Source: Hydractinia symbiolongicarpus
Taxonomy: Eukaryota; Cnidaria; Hydrozoa; Anthoathecata; Hydractiniidae
Length of the DNA stretch: 64,000 bases
Direction of reading: 5' to 3'
Assembly: GCF_029227915.1 (NCBI RefSeq)
Contig: NC_079887.1
Location: 4,092,001 to 4,156,000, forward strand
The translations under genes and the position numbers were made by a program. Below, piece after piece: positions 11,005 to 25,500 of this stretch; within the stretch, counting starts at the first letter, position 1, and each line of letters starts with the position of its first letter. Under the pieces are notes generated by a model, which saw only the letters and a program-made list of their open reading frames with translations, was not told where the DNA came from and searched no databases.

Positions 11005-13034
11005 GATGACACGCTTAAGGAAAGAGGTTTAATCGCCGGCAAACGAAAACCCGCCATTTCCCGTAAATCCCGGGCTTGGCCCGTAGAGTCGAATGTATAC
11101 AAAGAAAGTACCCTGTGAGTAAACTCATTTCCAGAACGATTTTGTAAATTATTTTTTCACCACTAAAACGCATGAGACTTGTAGTTTTTAAAAATGTTTT
11201 CATTTTTAATGAGACGCTTAATGAAAGAGGTTTAATCGCCGGCAAACGAAAACCCGCCATTTCCCGTAAATCCTGGGATTGGCCCGTATGGTCGAATGTA
11301 TACAAAGAAAGTACCCTGTGAGTAAACTCATTTCCAGAACGATTTTTTAAATTATCTTTTCACCACTAAAACGCATGAGACTTGTAGTTTTCAAAAATGT
11401 TTTCATTTTTGATGAGACGCTGAATAAAAGAAGTTTAATCGCCGGCAAACAAAAACCTGCGATTTCCCGTAAATCCCGAACTCGGCCCGTATAGTCAAAA
11501 GTATACAAACAAAGTACCCAGGGAGTAAACTCATTTCCCAAACGATTTTTTATATTATTATTTCATCCCTAAAGCCCATGAGACTTGTAGTTTTTAAAAA
11601 TGTTTTCATTTTTGATGAGACGCTGAATAAAAGGAGTTTAATCGCCGGCAAACGAAAAGCCGCCATTTCCCGTAAACCCCGGACTCGGTCCATATAGTCA
11701 AAAGTATACAAAGAAAGTAACCAGGGAGTAAACTCATTTCCCGAACGATTTTTTAAATTATTTTTTCATCCCTAAAGTCCATGAGACTTGTAGTTTTTAA
11801 AAATGTTTTCATTTTTGATGAGACGCTGAATAAAAGGAGTTTAATCGCCGGCAAACGAAAACCCGCCATTTCCCGTAAACCCCGGACTCGGTCCATATAG
11901 TCAAAAGTATACAAAGAAAGTAACCAGGGAGTAAATTCATTTCCCGACCGATTTTTTAAATTATTTTTTCACCACTAAAACGCATGAGATTTGTAGTTTT
12001 CAAAAATGTTTTCATTTTTGATGAGACGCTGAATAAAAGAAGTTTAATCGCCGGCAAATGAAAACCCGCGACTTCCCGTAAATCCCGGACTCGGCCCGTA
12101 TAGTCCAAAGTATACAAAGAAAGTACCCAGGGAGTAAACTCATTTCCCGAACGATTTTTTAAATTATTTTTTCACCACTAAAACGCATGAGACTTGTAGT
12201 TTTCAGAAATGTTTTCATTTTTGAGGAGACGCTTAATAAAAGAGGTTTAATCGCCGGCAAACGAAAACCCGCGATTTCCCGTAAATCCCGGGCTTGTCTC
12301 GTAGAGTCGAATGTATACAAAGAAAGTACCCTGTGAGTAAACTCATTTCCAGAACGATTTTGTAAATTATTTTTTCACCACTAAAACGCATAAGACTTGT
12401 AGGTTTCAAAAATGTTTTCATTTTTGATCCGACGCTGAATAAAAGAAGTTTAACCGCCGGCAAACGAAAACTCGCGATTTCCCGTAAATCCCGGGCTTGG
12501 CCGGTATAGTCAAAAGTATACAAAGAAAGTACCCAGGGAGTAAACTCATTTCCAAAACGATTTTTTAAAGTATCTTTTCATCACTAAAACGCATGAGACT
12601 TGTAGTTTTTAAAAATGTTTTCATTTTTAATGAGACGCTTAATGAAAGAGGTTTAATCGCCGGCAAACGAAAACCCGCGATTTCCCGTAAATCCCGGACT
12701 TGGCCCTTATAGTCAAAAGTATACAAAGAAAGTACCCAGGGAGTAAACTCATTTCTCAAACGATTTTTTAAATTATTTTTTCATCACTAAAAGGCATGAG
12801 ACTTGTAGTTTTCAAAAATGGTTTCATTTTTGATGAGACGCTTAGTAAAAGAGGTTTAATCGCCGGCAAACGAAAACCCGCGATTTCCCGTAAATCCCGG
12901 GCTTGCCCCGTATAGTTGAATGTATACAAAGAAAGTACCCAGGGAGTAAACTCATTTCCCGAACGATTTTTTAAATTTTTTTTTCACCACTAAAACGCAT
13001 GAGACTTTTAGTTTTCAAAAATGTTTTCATTTTT
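11005..13034 (+). repeat. Unit U2: 10-mer deletion derivative (2030 bp)
   Basis: U2 matches U1 except that four monomers are missing. The join lies between 12211 and 12241: the left part is the CAGAAATG monomer and the right part is the monomer with CTTAATAAAAGAGG and CTTGTCTCGTAGAG. The reading passes from one class to the other inside a single 203-bp unit with no loss of phase, as expected for homologous unequal exchange. U2 and U3 share the rare TTTGAGGAGACG variant, so they are closer to each other than to U1. Confidence 0.87.
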
Positions 13035-15876
13035 GATGACACGCTTAAGGAAAGAGGTTTAATCGCCGGCAAACGAAAACCCGCCATTTCCCGTAAATCC
13101 CGGGCTTGGCCCGTAGAGTCGAATGTATACAAAGAAAGTACCCTGTGAGTAAACTCATTTCCAGAACGATTTTGTAAATTATTTTTTCACCACTAAAACG
13201 CATGAGACTTGTAGTTTTTAAAAATGTTTTCATTTTTAATGAGACGCTTAATGAAAGAGGTTTAATCGCCGGCAAACGAAAACCCGCCATTTCCCGTAAA
13301 TCCTGGGATTGGCCCGTATGGTCGAATGTATACAAAGAAAGTACCCTGTGAGTAAACTCATTTCCAGAACGATTTTTTAAATTATCTTTTCACCACTAAA
13401 ACGCATGAGACTTGTAGTTTTCAAAAATGTTTTCATTTTTGATGAGACGCTGAATAAAAGAAGTTTAATCGCCGGCAAACAAAAACCTGCGATTTCCCGT
13501 AAATCCCGAACTCGGCCCGTATAGTCAAAAGTATACAAACAAAGTACCCAGGGAGTAAACTCATTTCCCGAACGATTTTTTATATTATTATTTCATCCCT
13601 AAAGCCCATGAGACTTGTAGTTTTTAAAAATGTTTTCATTTTTGATGAGACGCTGAATAAAAGGAGTTTAATCGCCGGCAAACGAAAAGCCGCCATTTCC
13701 CGTAAACCCCGGACTCGGTCCATATAGTCAAAAGTATACAAAGAAAGTAACCAGGGAGTAAACTCATTTCCCGAACGATTTTTTAAATTATTTTTTCATC
13801 CCTAAAGTCCATGAGACTTGTAGTTTTTAAAAATGTTTTCATTTTTGAGGAGACGCTGAATAAAAGGAGTTTAATCGCCGGCAAACGAAAACCCGCCATT
13901 TCCCGTAAACCCCGGACTCGGTCCATATAGTCAAAAGTATACAAAGAAAGTAACCAGGGAGTAAACTCATTTCCCGAACGATTTTTTAAATTATTTTTTC
14001 ACCACTAAAACGCATGAGATTTGTAGTTTTCAAAAATGTTTTCATTTTTGATGAGACGCTGAATAAAAGAAGTTTAATCGCCGGCAAATGAAAACCCGCG
14101 ACTTCCCGTAAATCCCGGACTCGGCCCGTATAGTCCAAAGTATACAAAGAAAGTACCCAGGGAGTAAACTCATTTCCCGAACGATTTTTTAAATTATTTT
14201 TTCACCACTAAAACGCATGAGACTTGTAGTTTTCAGAAATGTTTTCATTTTTGAGGAGACGTTTAATAAAAGTGGTTTAATCGCCGGCAAACGAAAACCC
14301 GCGATTTCCCGTAAATCCCGGGCTTGACCCGTATAGTCGAATGTTTACAAAGAAAGTACCCAGGGAGTAAACTCATTTCCCGAACGAATTTTTAAATTAT
14401 TTTTTCACCACTAAAACGCATGAGACTTGTATTTTTCAAAAGTGTTTTCATTTTTGATGAGACGCTGAATTAAAGAGGTTTAATTGTCGGCAAACGAAAA
14501 CCCACGATTTCCCGTAAATCCCGGGCTTGGCCCGTACAGTAGAATGTATATAAAGAAAGTACCCAGGGAGTAAACTGATTTCCAGAATGATTTTTCAAAT
14601 TATTTTTGCACCACTAGAACGAATGAGACTTGTAGTTTTCAAAAATGATTTCATTTTTGATGAGACGCTGAATAAAAGAAGTTTAATCGCCGGCAAACGA
14701 AAACCTGCGATTTCCCGTAAATCTTGGACTCGGCCCGAATAGTCAAAAGTATACAAACAAAGTACCCAGGGAGTAAACTCATTTCCCGAACGATTTTTTA
14801 TATTACTATTTCACCCCTAAAGCCCATGAGACTTGTAGTTTTTAAAAATGTTTTCATTTTTTATGAGACGCTGAATAAAAGGGGTTTAATCGCCGGCAAA
14901 CGAAAACCCGCCATTTCCCGTAAACCCCGGACTCGGTGCGTATAGTCAAAAGTATACAAAGAAAGTAACCAGGGAGTAAACTCATTTCCCGATCGATTTT
15001 TTAAATTATTTTTTCAAAACTAAAACGCATGAGACTTGTAGTTTTCAAAAATGGTTTCATTTTTGATGAGACGCTTAATAAAAGAGGTTTAATCGCCGGC
15101 AAACGAAAACCCGCGATTTCCCGTAAATCCCGGGCTTGTCTCGTAGAGTCGAATGTATACAAAGAAAGTACCCTGTGAGTAAACTCATTTCCAGAACGAT
15201 TTTGTAAATTATTTTTTCACCACTAAAACGCATAAGACTTGTCGGTTTCAAAAATGTTTTCATTTTTGATCCGACGCTGAATAAAAGAAGTTTAACCGCC
15301 GGCAAACGAAAACTCGCGATTTCCCGTAAATCCCGGGCTTGGCCGGTATAGTCAAAAGTATACAAAGAAAGTACCCAGGGAGTAAACTCATTTCCAAAAC
15401 GATTTTTTAAAGTATCTTTTCATCACTAAAACGCATGAGACTTGTAGTTTTTAAAAATGTTTTCATTTTTAATGAGACGCTTAATGAAAGAGGTTTAATC
15501 GCCGGCAAACGAAAACCCGCGATTTCCCGTAAATCCCGGACTTGGCCCGTATAGTCAAAAGTATACAAAGAAAGTACCCAGGGAGTAAACTCATTTCTCA
15601 AACGATTTTTTAAATTATTTTTTCATCACTAAAAGGCATGAGACTTGTAGTTTTCAAAAATAGTTTCATTTTTGATGAGACGCTTAGTAAAAGAGGTTTA
15701 ATCGCCGGCAAACGAAAACCCGCGATTTCCCGTAAATCCCGGGCTTGCCCCGTATAGTTGAATGTATACAAAGAAAGTACCCAGGGAGTAAACTCATTTC
15801 CCGAACGATTTTTTAAATTTTTTTTTCACCACTAAAACGCATGAGACTTTTAGTTTTCAAAAATGTTTTCATTTTT
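13035..15876 (+). repeat. Unit U3: 14-mer (2842 bp, full)
   Basis: U3 is a second complete 14-monomer copy with the same class order as U1. Private changes include TTTTTTATGAGACG near 14858, a GGTGCGTATAG in place of GGTCCG near 14937 and TTGTCGGTTTC near 15240. The distance from the GATGACACG marker to the CCCGAATAG join is the same as in U1 and U5. Confidence 0.88.
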
Positions 15877-17297
15877 GATGACACGCTTAAGGAAAGAGGT
15901 TTAATCGCCGGCAAACGAAAACCCGCCATTTCCCGTAAATCCCGGGTTTGGCCCGTAGAGTCGAATGTATACAAAGAAAGTACCCTGTGAGTAAACTCAT
16001 TTTCAGAACGATTTTGTAAATTATTTTTTCACCACTAAAACGCATGAGACTTGTAGTTTTTAAAAATGTTTTCATTTTTAATGAGACGCTTAATGAAAGA
16101 GGTTTAATCCCCGGCAAACGAAAACCCGCCATTTCCCGTAAATCCTGGGATTGGCCCGTATGGTCGAATGTATACAAAGAAAGTACCCTGTGAGTAAACT
16201 CATTTCCAGAACGATTTTTTAAATTATCTTTTCACCACTAAAACGCATGAGACTTGTAGTTTTCAAAAATGTTTTCATTTTTGATGAGACGCTGAATAAA
16301 AGAAGTTTAATCGCCGGCAAACAAAAACCTGCGATTTCCCGTAAATCCCGAACTCGGCCCGTATAGTCAAAAGTATACAAACAAAGTACCCAGGGAGTAA
16401 ACTCATTTCCCGAACGATTTTTTATATTATTATTTCATCCCTAAAGCCCATGAGACTTGTAGTTTTTAAAAATGTTTTCATTTTTGATGAGACGCTGAAT
16501 AAAAGGAGTTTAATCGCCGGCAAACGAAAAGCCGCCATTTCCCGTAAACCCCGGACTCGGTCCATAGAGTCAAAAGTATACAAAGAAAGTAACCAGGGAG
16601 TAAACTCATTTCCCGAACGATTTTTTAAATTATTTTTTCTTCCCTAAAGCCCATGAGACTTGTAGTTTTTAAAAATGTTTTCATTTTTGATGAGACGCTG
16701 AATAAAAGGAGTTTAATCGCCGGCAAACGAAAACCCGCCATTTCCCGTAAACCCCGGACTCGGTCCATATAGTCAAAAGTATACAAAGAAAGTAACCAGG
16801 GAGTAAACTCATTTCCCGAACGTTTTTTTAAATTATTTTTTCACCAGTAAAACACATGAGACTTGTAGTTTTCAAAAATGTTTTCATTTTTGATGAGACG
16901 CTGAATAAAAGAAGTTTAATCGCCGGCAAATGAAAACCCGCGACTTCCCGTAAATCCCGGACTCGGCCCGTATAGTCAAAAGTATACAAAGAAAGTACCC
17001 AGGGAGTAAACTCATTTCCCGAACGATTTTTTAAATTATTTTTTCACCACTAAAACGCATGAGACTTGTAGTTTTCAGAAATGTTTTCATTTTTGATGAG
17101 ACGCTTAGTAAAAGAGGTTTAATCGCCGGCAAACGAAAACCCGCGATTTCCCGTAAATCCCGGGCTTGCCCCGTATAGTTGAATGTATACAAAGAAAGTA
17201 CCCAGGGAGTAAACTCATTTCCCGAACAATTTTTTAAATTTTTTTTTCACCACTAAAACGCATGAGACTTTTAGTTTTCAAAAATGTTTTCATTTTT
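15877..17297 (+). repeat. Unit U4: 7-mer deletion derivative (1421 bp)
   Basis: U4 has lost seven of the 14 monomers. The join is between about 17078 and 17108, where the CAGAAATG monomer passes into the CTTAGTAAAAGAGG monomer that normally sits just before the next GATGACACG marker. It shares with U5 the changes CCCGGGTTTGG, CATTTTCAGAACG and TTAATCCCCGGC, which shows that U4 and the start of U5 come from one recent duplication. Confidence 0.87.
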
Positions 17298-19300
17298 GAT
17301 GACACGCTTAAGGAAAGAGGTTTAATCGCCGGCAAACGAAAACCCGCCATTTCCCGTAAATCCCGGGTTTGGCCCGTAGAGTCGAATGTATACAAAGAAA
17401 GTACCCTGTGAGTAAACTCATTTTCAGAACGATTTTGTAAATTATTTTTTCACCACTAAAACGCATGAGACTTGTAGTTTTTAAAAATGTTTTCATTTTT
17501 AATGAGACGCTTAATGAAAGAGGTTTAATCCCCGGCAAACGAAAACCCGCCATTTCCCGTAAATCCTGGGATTGGCCCGTATGGTCGAATGTATACAAAG
17601 AAAGTACCCTGTGAGTAAACTCATTTCCAGAACGATTTTTTAAATTATCTTTTCACCACTAAAACGCATGAGACTTGTAGTTTTCAAAAATGTTTTCATT
17701 TTTGATGAGACGCTGAATAAAAGAAGTTTAATCGCCGGCAAACAAAAACCTGCGATTTCCCGTAAATCCCGAACTCGGCCCGTATAGTCAAAAGTATACA
17801 AACAAAGTACCCAGGGAGTAAACTCATTTGCCGAACGATTTTTTATATTATTATTTCATCCCTAAAGCCCATGAGACTTGTAGTTTTTAAAAATGTTTTC
17901 ATTTTTGATGAGACGCTGAATAAAAGGAGTTTAATCGCCGGCAAACGAAAAGCCGCCATTTCCCGTAAACCCCGGACTCGGTCCATAGAGTCAAAAGTAT
18001 ACAAAGAAAGTAACCAGGGAGTAAACTCATTTCCCGAACGATTTTTTAAATTATTTTTTCTTCCCTAAAGCCCATGAGACTTGTAGTTTTTAAAAATGTT
18101 TTCATTTTTGATGAGACGCTGAATAAAAGGAGTTTAATCGCCGGCAAACGAAAACCCGCCATTTCCCGTAAACCCCGGACTCGGTCCATATAGTCAAAAG
18201 TATACAAAGAAAGTAACCAGGGAGTAAACTCATTTCCCGAACGTTTTTTTAAATTATTTTTTCACCACTAAAACACATGAGACTTGTAGTTTTCAAAAAT
18301 GTTTTCATTTTTGATGAGACGCTGAATAAAAGAAGTTTAATCGCCGGCAAATGAAAACCCGCGACTTCCCGTAAATCCCGGACTCGGCCCGTATAGTCAA
18401 AAGTATACAAAGAAAGTACCCAGGGAGTAAACTCATTTCCCGAACGATTTTTTAAATTATTTTTTCACCACTAAAACGCATGAGACTTGTAGTTTTCAGA
18501 AATGTTTTCATTTTTGATGAGACGCTTAATAAAAGTTGTTTAATCGCCGGCAAATGAAAACCCGCGATTTCCCGTAAATCCCGGGCTTGACCCGTATAGT
18601 CGAATGTTTACAAAGAAAGTACCCAGGGAGTAAACTCATTTCCCGAACGAATTTTTAAATAATTTTTTCACCACTAAAACGCATGAGACTTGTATTTTTC
18701 AAAAGTGTTTTCATTTTTGATGAGACGCTGAATTAAAGAAGTTCAATTGCCGGCAAACGAAAACCCACGATTTCCCGTAAATCCCGGGCTTGGCCCGTAC
18801 AGTAGAATGTATATAAAGAAAGTACCCAGGGAGTAAACCGATTTCCAGAATGATTTTTCAAATTATTTTTGCACCACTAGAACGAATGAGACTTGTAGTT
18901 TTCAAAAATGATTTCATTTTTGATGAGACGCTGAATAAAAGAAGTTTAATCGCCGGCAAACGAAAACCTGCGATTTCCCGTAAATCTTGGACTCGGCCCG
19001 AATAGTCAAAAGTATACAAACAAAGTACCCAGGGAGTAAACTCATTTCCCGAACGATTTTTTATATTACTATTTCACCCCTAAAGCCCATGAGACTTGTA
19101 GTTTTTAAAAATGTTTTCATTTTTGATGAGACGCTGAATAAAAGGGGTTTAATCGCCGGCAAACGAAAACCCGCCATTTCCCGTAAACCCCGGACTCGGT
19201 CCGTATAGTCAAAAGTATACAAAGAAAGTAACCAGGGAGTAAACTCACTTCCCGATCGATTTTTTAAATTATTTTTTTAAAACTAAAACGCATGAGACTT
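17298..19300 (+). repeat. Unit U5: partial 14-mer
   Basis: U5 follows the U1/U3 order through the CCCGAATAG join near 18987 and then leaves it near 19300-19335. There a monomer with AAAACTAAAACGC passes into one with GATCCGACGCTG inside the stem-loop segment. The last four to five monomers of the unit are therefore missing or replaced. Confidence 0.8.
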
Positions 19301-22300
19301 GTAGTTTTCAAAATTGTTTTCATTTTTGATCCGACGCTGAATAAAAGAAGTTTAATCGCCGGCAAACGAAAACTCGCCATTTCCCGTAAACCCCGGACTC
19401 GGTCCGTATAGTCAAAAGTATACAAAGAAAGTAACCAGGGAGTAAACTCATTTCCCGATCGATTTTTTATATTATTATTTCACCCCTAAAGCCCATAAGA
19501 CTTGTAGTTTTTAAAAATGTTTTCATTTTTAATGAGAAGCTGAATAAAAGGAGTTTAATCGCCGGCAAACGAAAACCCGCCATTTCCCGTAAACCCTGGA
19601 CTCGGTCCGTATAGTCAAAAGTATACAAAGAAAGTAACCAGGGAGTAAACTCATTTCCCGAACGATTTTTTAAATTATTTTTTCACCACTAAAACGCATG
19701 AGACTTGTAGTTTTCAAAAATGTTTTCATTTTTGATGAGACGCTGAATAAAAGAAGTTTAATCGCCGGCAAATGAAAACCCGCGACTTCCCGTAAATCCC
19801 GGACTCGGCCCGTATAGTCAAAAGTATACAAAGAAAGTACCCAGGGAGTAAATTCATTTTCCGAACGATTTTTTAAATTATTTTTTCACCACTAAAACGC
19901 ATGAGACTTGTATTTTTCAAAAGTGTTTTCATTTTTGATGAGACGCTGAATTAAAGAAGTTTAATTGCCGGCAAACGAAAACCCGCGATTTCCCGTAAAT
20001 CCCGGGCTTGGCCCGTACAGTAGAATGTATATAAAGAAAGTACCCAGGGAGTAAACTGATTTCCCGAACGATTTTTCAAGTTATTTTTGCACCACTAGAA
20101 CGAATGAGACTTGTAGTTTTCAAAAATGATTTCATTTTTGATGAGACGCTGAATAAAAGAAGTTTAATCGCCGGCAAACGAAAACCTGCGATTTCCCGTA
20201 AATCTTGGACTCGGCCCGTATAACCAAATGTATACAAACAAAGTACCCAGGGAGTAAACTCATTTCCCGAACGATTTTTTATATTATTATTTCACCCCTA
20301 AAGCCCATGAGACTTGTAGTTTTTAAAAATGTTTTCATTTTTGATGAGACGCTGAATAAAAGGAATTTAAGCGCCGGCAAACGAAAACCCGCCATTTCCC
20401 GTAAACCCCGGACTCGGTCCGTATAGTCAAAAGTATACAAAGAAAGTAACCAGGGAGTAAACTCATTTCCCGAACGATTTTTTAAATTATTTTTTCACCA
20501 CTAAAACGCATGAGACTTGTAGTTTTCAAAAATGTTTTCATTTTTGATGAGACGCTGAATAAAAGAAGTTTAATCGCCGGCAAACGAAAACCAGCGATTT
20601 CCCGTAAATCCCGGGCTTGGCCGGTATAGTCAAAAGTATACAAAGAAAGTACCCAGGGAGTAAACTGATTTCCCGAACGGTTTTTTAAACTATTTTTTCA
20701 CCACTAAAACGCATGAGACTTGTAGTTTTCAAAAGTGTTTTCATTTTTGATAAGACTCTGAGTAAAAGAAGTTTTATCGCCGGCAAACGAAAACCCGCGA
20801 TTTCCCGTAAATCCCGGGCTTGGCCCGTATAGTTGAATGTATATAAAGAAAGTACCCAGGGAGTAAACTCATTTCCAAAACGATTTTTTAAAGTATCTTT
20901 TCACCACTAAAACGCATGAGACTTGTAGTTTTTAAAAATGTTTTCATTTTTAATGAGACGCTTAATGAAAGAGGTTTAATCGCCGGCAAACGAAAACCCG
21001 CCATTTCCCGTAAATCCCGGGATTGGCCCGTATGGTCGAATGTATACAAAGAAAGTACCCTGTGAGTAAACTCATTTCCAGAACGATTTTTTATATTATT
21101 ATTTCATCCCTAAAGCCCATGAGACTTGTAGTTTATAAAAATGTTTTCATTTTTGATGAGACGCTGAATAAAAGGAGTTTAATCGCCGGCAAACGAAAAC
21201 CCGCCATTTCCCGTAAACCCCGGACTCGGTCCGTATAGTCAAAAGTATACAAACAAAGTACCCAGGGAGTAAACTCATTTCCCGAACGATTTTTTATATT
21301 ATTATTTCATCCCTAAAGCCCATGAGACTTGTAGTTTATAAAAATGTTTTCATTTTTGATGAGACGCTGAATAAAAGGAGTTTAATCGCCGGCAAACGAA
21401 AACCCGCCATTTCCCGTAAACCCCGGACTCGGTCCGTATAGTAAAAAGTATACAAAGAAAATAACCAGGGAGTAAACTCATTTCCCGAACGATTTTTTAA
21501 ATTATTTTTTCACCACTAAAACGCATGAGACTTGTAATTTTCAAAAATGTTTTCATTTTTGATGAGACGCTGAATAAAAAAAGTTTAATCGCCGGCAAAT
21601 GAAAACCTGCGACTTCCCGTAAATCCCGGACTCGGCCCGTATAGTCAAAAGTATACAAAGAAGGTACCCAGGGAGTAAACTCATTTCCCGAACGATTTTT
21701 TAAATTATTTTTTCACCACTAAAACGCATGAGACTTGTAGTTTTCAGAAATGTTTTCATTTTTGATGAGACACTTAATAAAAGTGGTTTAATCGCCGGCA
21801 AACGAAAACCCGCGATTTCCCGTAAATCCCGGGCTTGGCCCGTATAGTCGAATGTTTACAAAGAAAGTACCCAGGGAGTAAACTCATTTCCCGAACGATT
21901 TTTTAAATTATTTTTTCACCACTAAAACGCATGAGACTTGTATTTTTCAAAAGTGTTTTCATTTTTGATGAGACGCTGAATTAAAGAAGTTTAATTGCCG
22001 GCAAACAAAAACCCGCGATTTCCCGTAAATCCCGGGCTCCGCCCGTATAGTTGAATGTATATAAAGAAAGTACCCAGGGAGTAAACTGATTTCCCGAACG
22101 ATTTTTCAAATTATTTTTGCACCACTAGAACGAATGAGACTTGTAGTTTTCAAAAATGATTTCATTTTTGATGAGACGCTGAATAAAAGAAGTTTAATCG
22201 CCGGCAAACGAAAACCTGCGATTTCCCGTAAATCTTGGACTCGGCCCGTATAGTCAAAAGTATACAAACAAAGTACCCAGGGAGTAAACTCATTTCCCGA

Positions 22301-22560
22301 TCGATTTTTTATATTATTATTTCACCCCTAAAGCCCATGAGACTTGTAGTTTTTAAAAATGTTTTCATTTTTGATGAGACGCTGAATAAAAGGAGTTTAA
22401 TCGCCGGCAAACGAAAACCCGCCATTTCCCGTAAACCCCGGACTTGGTCCGTATAGTCAAAAGTATACAAAGAAAGTAACCAGGGATTAAACTCATTTCC
22501 CGAACGATTTTTTGAATTATTTTTTCACCACTAAAACGCATGAGACTTGTAGTTTTCAAA
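19300..22560 (+). repeat. Satellite block 5: mixed and chimeric monomers
   Basis: No clean higher-order period is visible. The stretch includes monomers with AAGCGCCGGC (20370), GTTTTATCGCC (20770), two copies of the GTAGTTTATAAAAATG class (21128 and 21331, one monomer apart) and the GAATAAAAAAAG class at 21571. Segments of it are found again at 26.06-28.04 kb and 37.7-39.0 kb. No gene is present. Confidence 0.75.
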
Positions 22561-25500
22561 AATGTTTTCTTTTTGATGAGACGTTGAATAAAAGAAGTTT
22601 AATCGCCGGCAAACGAAAACCCGCCATTTCCCGTAAACCCCGGACTCGGCCCGTATAGTCAAAAGTATACAAAGAAAGTACCCAGGGAGTAAACTCATTT
22701 CCAGAACGATTTTTTAAATTATCTTTTCACCACTAAATCGCATGAGACTTGTAGTTTTCAAAAATGTTTTCATTTTTGATGGGACGCTGAATAAAAGAAG
22801 TTTAATCGCCGGCAAACGAAAATCCGCGATTTCCCGTAAATCCCGGACTCGGCCCGTATAGTCAAAAGTATACAAAGAAAGTACCCAGGGAGTAAACTCA
22901 TTTCCCGAACGATTTTTTAAATTATTTTTTCACCACTAAAACGCATGAGACTTGTAGTTTTCAAAAATGTTTTCTTTTTGATGGGACGCTGAATAAAAGA
23001 AGTTTAATCGCCGGCAAACGAAAACCCGCGATTTCCCGTAAATCCCGGACTCGGCCCGTATAGGAAAAAGTATACAAAGAAAGTACGCAGGCAATAAACT
23101 CATTTCCCGAACGATTTAAATTATTTTTTCACCACTAAAACGCATGAGACTTGTAGTTTTCAAAAATGTTTTCATTTTTGATGAGACGCTTAATAAAAGA
23201 GGTTTAATCGCCGGCAAACGAAAACCCGAGATTTCCCGTAAATCCCGGGCTTGGCCCGCATAGTCGAATGTATACAAAGAAAGTACCCAGGGAGTAAACT
23301 AATTTCCCGAACGATTTTTTAAATTTTTTTTTCACCACTAAAACGCATGAGACTTGTAGTTTTTAAAAATGTTTTCATTTTTGATGAGACGCTAAATAAA
23401 AGAAGTTTAATCGCCGGCAAACGAAAACCCGCGACTTCCCGTAAATCCCGGACTCGGCCCGTATAGTCGAATGTATACAAAGAAAGTACCCTGTGAGTAA
23501 ACTCATTTCCAAAACGATTTTTTAAAGTATCTTTTCACCACTAAAACGCATGAGACTTGTAGTTTTCAAAAATGTTTTCATTTTTGATGAGACGCTGAAT
23601 AAAAGAAGTTTAATCGCCGGCAAACGAAAACCCGCCATTTCCCGTAAACCCCGGACTCGGCCTGTATAGTCAAAAGTATACAAAGAAAGTACCCAGGGAG
23701 TAAACTCATTTCCCGAACGATTTTTTATATTATTTTTTCACCACTAAAACGCATGAGACTTGTAGTTTTCAAAAATGTTTTCATTTTTGATGGGACGCTG
23801 AATAAAAGAAGTTTAATCGCCGGCAAACGAAAACCCGCGATTTCCCGTAAATCCCGGACTTGGCCCGTATAGTCAAAAGTATACAAAGAAAGTACCCAGG
23901 GAGTAAACTCATTTCTCAAACGATCTTTTAAATTATTTTTTCATCACTAAAAGGCATGAGACTTGTAGTTTTTAAAAATGGTTTCATTTTTGATGAGACG
24001 CTTAATAAAAGGATTTAATCGCCGGCAAACGAAAACCCGCGATTTCCCGTAAATCCCGGCCTTGCCCCGTATAGTTGAATGTATACAAAGAAAGTACCCA
24101 GGGATTAAACTCATTTCCCGAACGATTTTTTAATTTTTTTTTTCACCACTAAAACGCATGAGACTTGTAGTTTTTAAAAATGTTTTCATTTTTGATGAGA
24201 CGCTGAATAAAAGAAGTTTAATCGCCGGCAAACGAAAACCCGCGACTTCCTGTAAATCCCGGACTCGACCCGTATAGTCGAATGTATACAAAGAAAGTAC
24301 CCTGTGAGTAAACTCATTTCCAAAACGATTTTTTAAAGTATCTTTTCACCACTAAAACGCATGAGACTTGTAGTTTTCAAAAATGTTTTCATTTTTGATG
24401 AGACGCTGAATAAAAGAAGTTTAATCGCCGGCAAACGAAAACCCGCCATTTCCCGTAAACCCCGGACTCGGCCTGTATAGTCAAAAGTATACAAAGAAAG
24501 TACCCAGGGAGTAAACTCATTTCCCGAACGATTTTTTATATTATTTTTTCACCACTGAAACGCATGAGACTTGTAGTTTTCAAAAATGTTTTCATTTTTG
24601 AGGGGACGCTGAATAAAAGAAGTTTAATCGCCGGCAAACGAAAACCCGCGATTTCCCGTAAATCCCGGACTTGGCCCGTATAGTCAAAAGTATACAAAGA
24701 AAGTACCCAGGGAGTAAACTCATTTCTCAAACGATCTTTTAAATTATTTTTTCATCACTAAAAGGCATGAGACTTGTAGTTTTTAAAAATGGTTTCATTT
24801 TTGATGAGACGCTTAATAAAAGAGGTTTAATCGCCGGCAAACGAAAACCCGCGATTTCCCGTAAATCCCGGGCTTGGCCCGTATAGTTGAATGTATACAA
24901 AGAAAGTACCCAGGGAGTAAACTCATTTCCCGAACGATTTTTTAAATTTTTTTTCACCACTAAAACGCATGAGACTTGTAGTTTTCAAAAATGTTTTCAT
25001 TTTTGATGACACGCTTAAGGAAAGAGGTTTAATCGCCGGCAAACGAAAACCCGCCATTTCCCGTAAATCCCGGGCTTGGCCCGTAGAGTCGAATGTATAC
25101 AAAGAAAGTACCCTGTGAGTAAACTCATTTCCAGAACGATTTTGTAAATTATTTTTTCACCACTAAAACGCATAAGATTTGTAGGTTTCAAAAATGTTTT
25201 CATTTTTGATCCGACGTTGAATAAAAGAAGTTTAACCGCCGGCAAACGAAAACTCGCGATTTCCCGTAAATCCCGGGCTTGGCCCGTATAGTCAAAAGTA
25301 TACAAAGAAAGTACCCAGGGAGTAAATTCATTTCCAAAACGATTTTTTAAAGTATCTTTTCATCACTAAAACGCATGAGACTTGTAGTTTTTAAAAATGT
25401 TTTCATTTTTAATGAGACGCTTAATGAAAGAGGTTTAATCGCCGGCAAACGAAAACCCGCGATTTCGCGTAAATCCCGGACTTGGCCCGTATAGTCAAAA

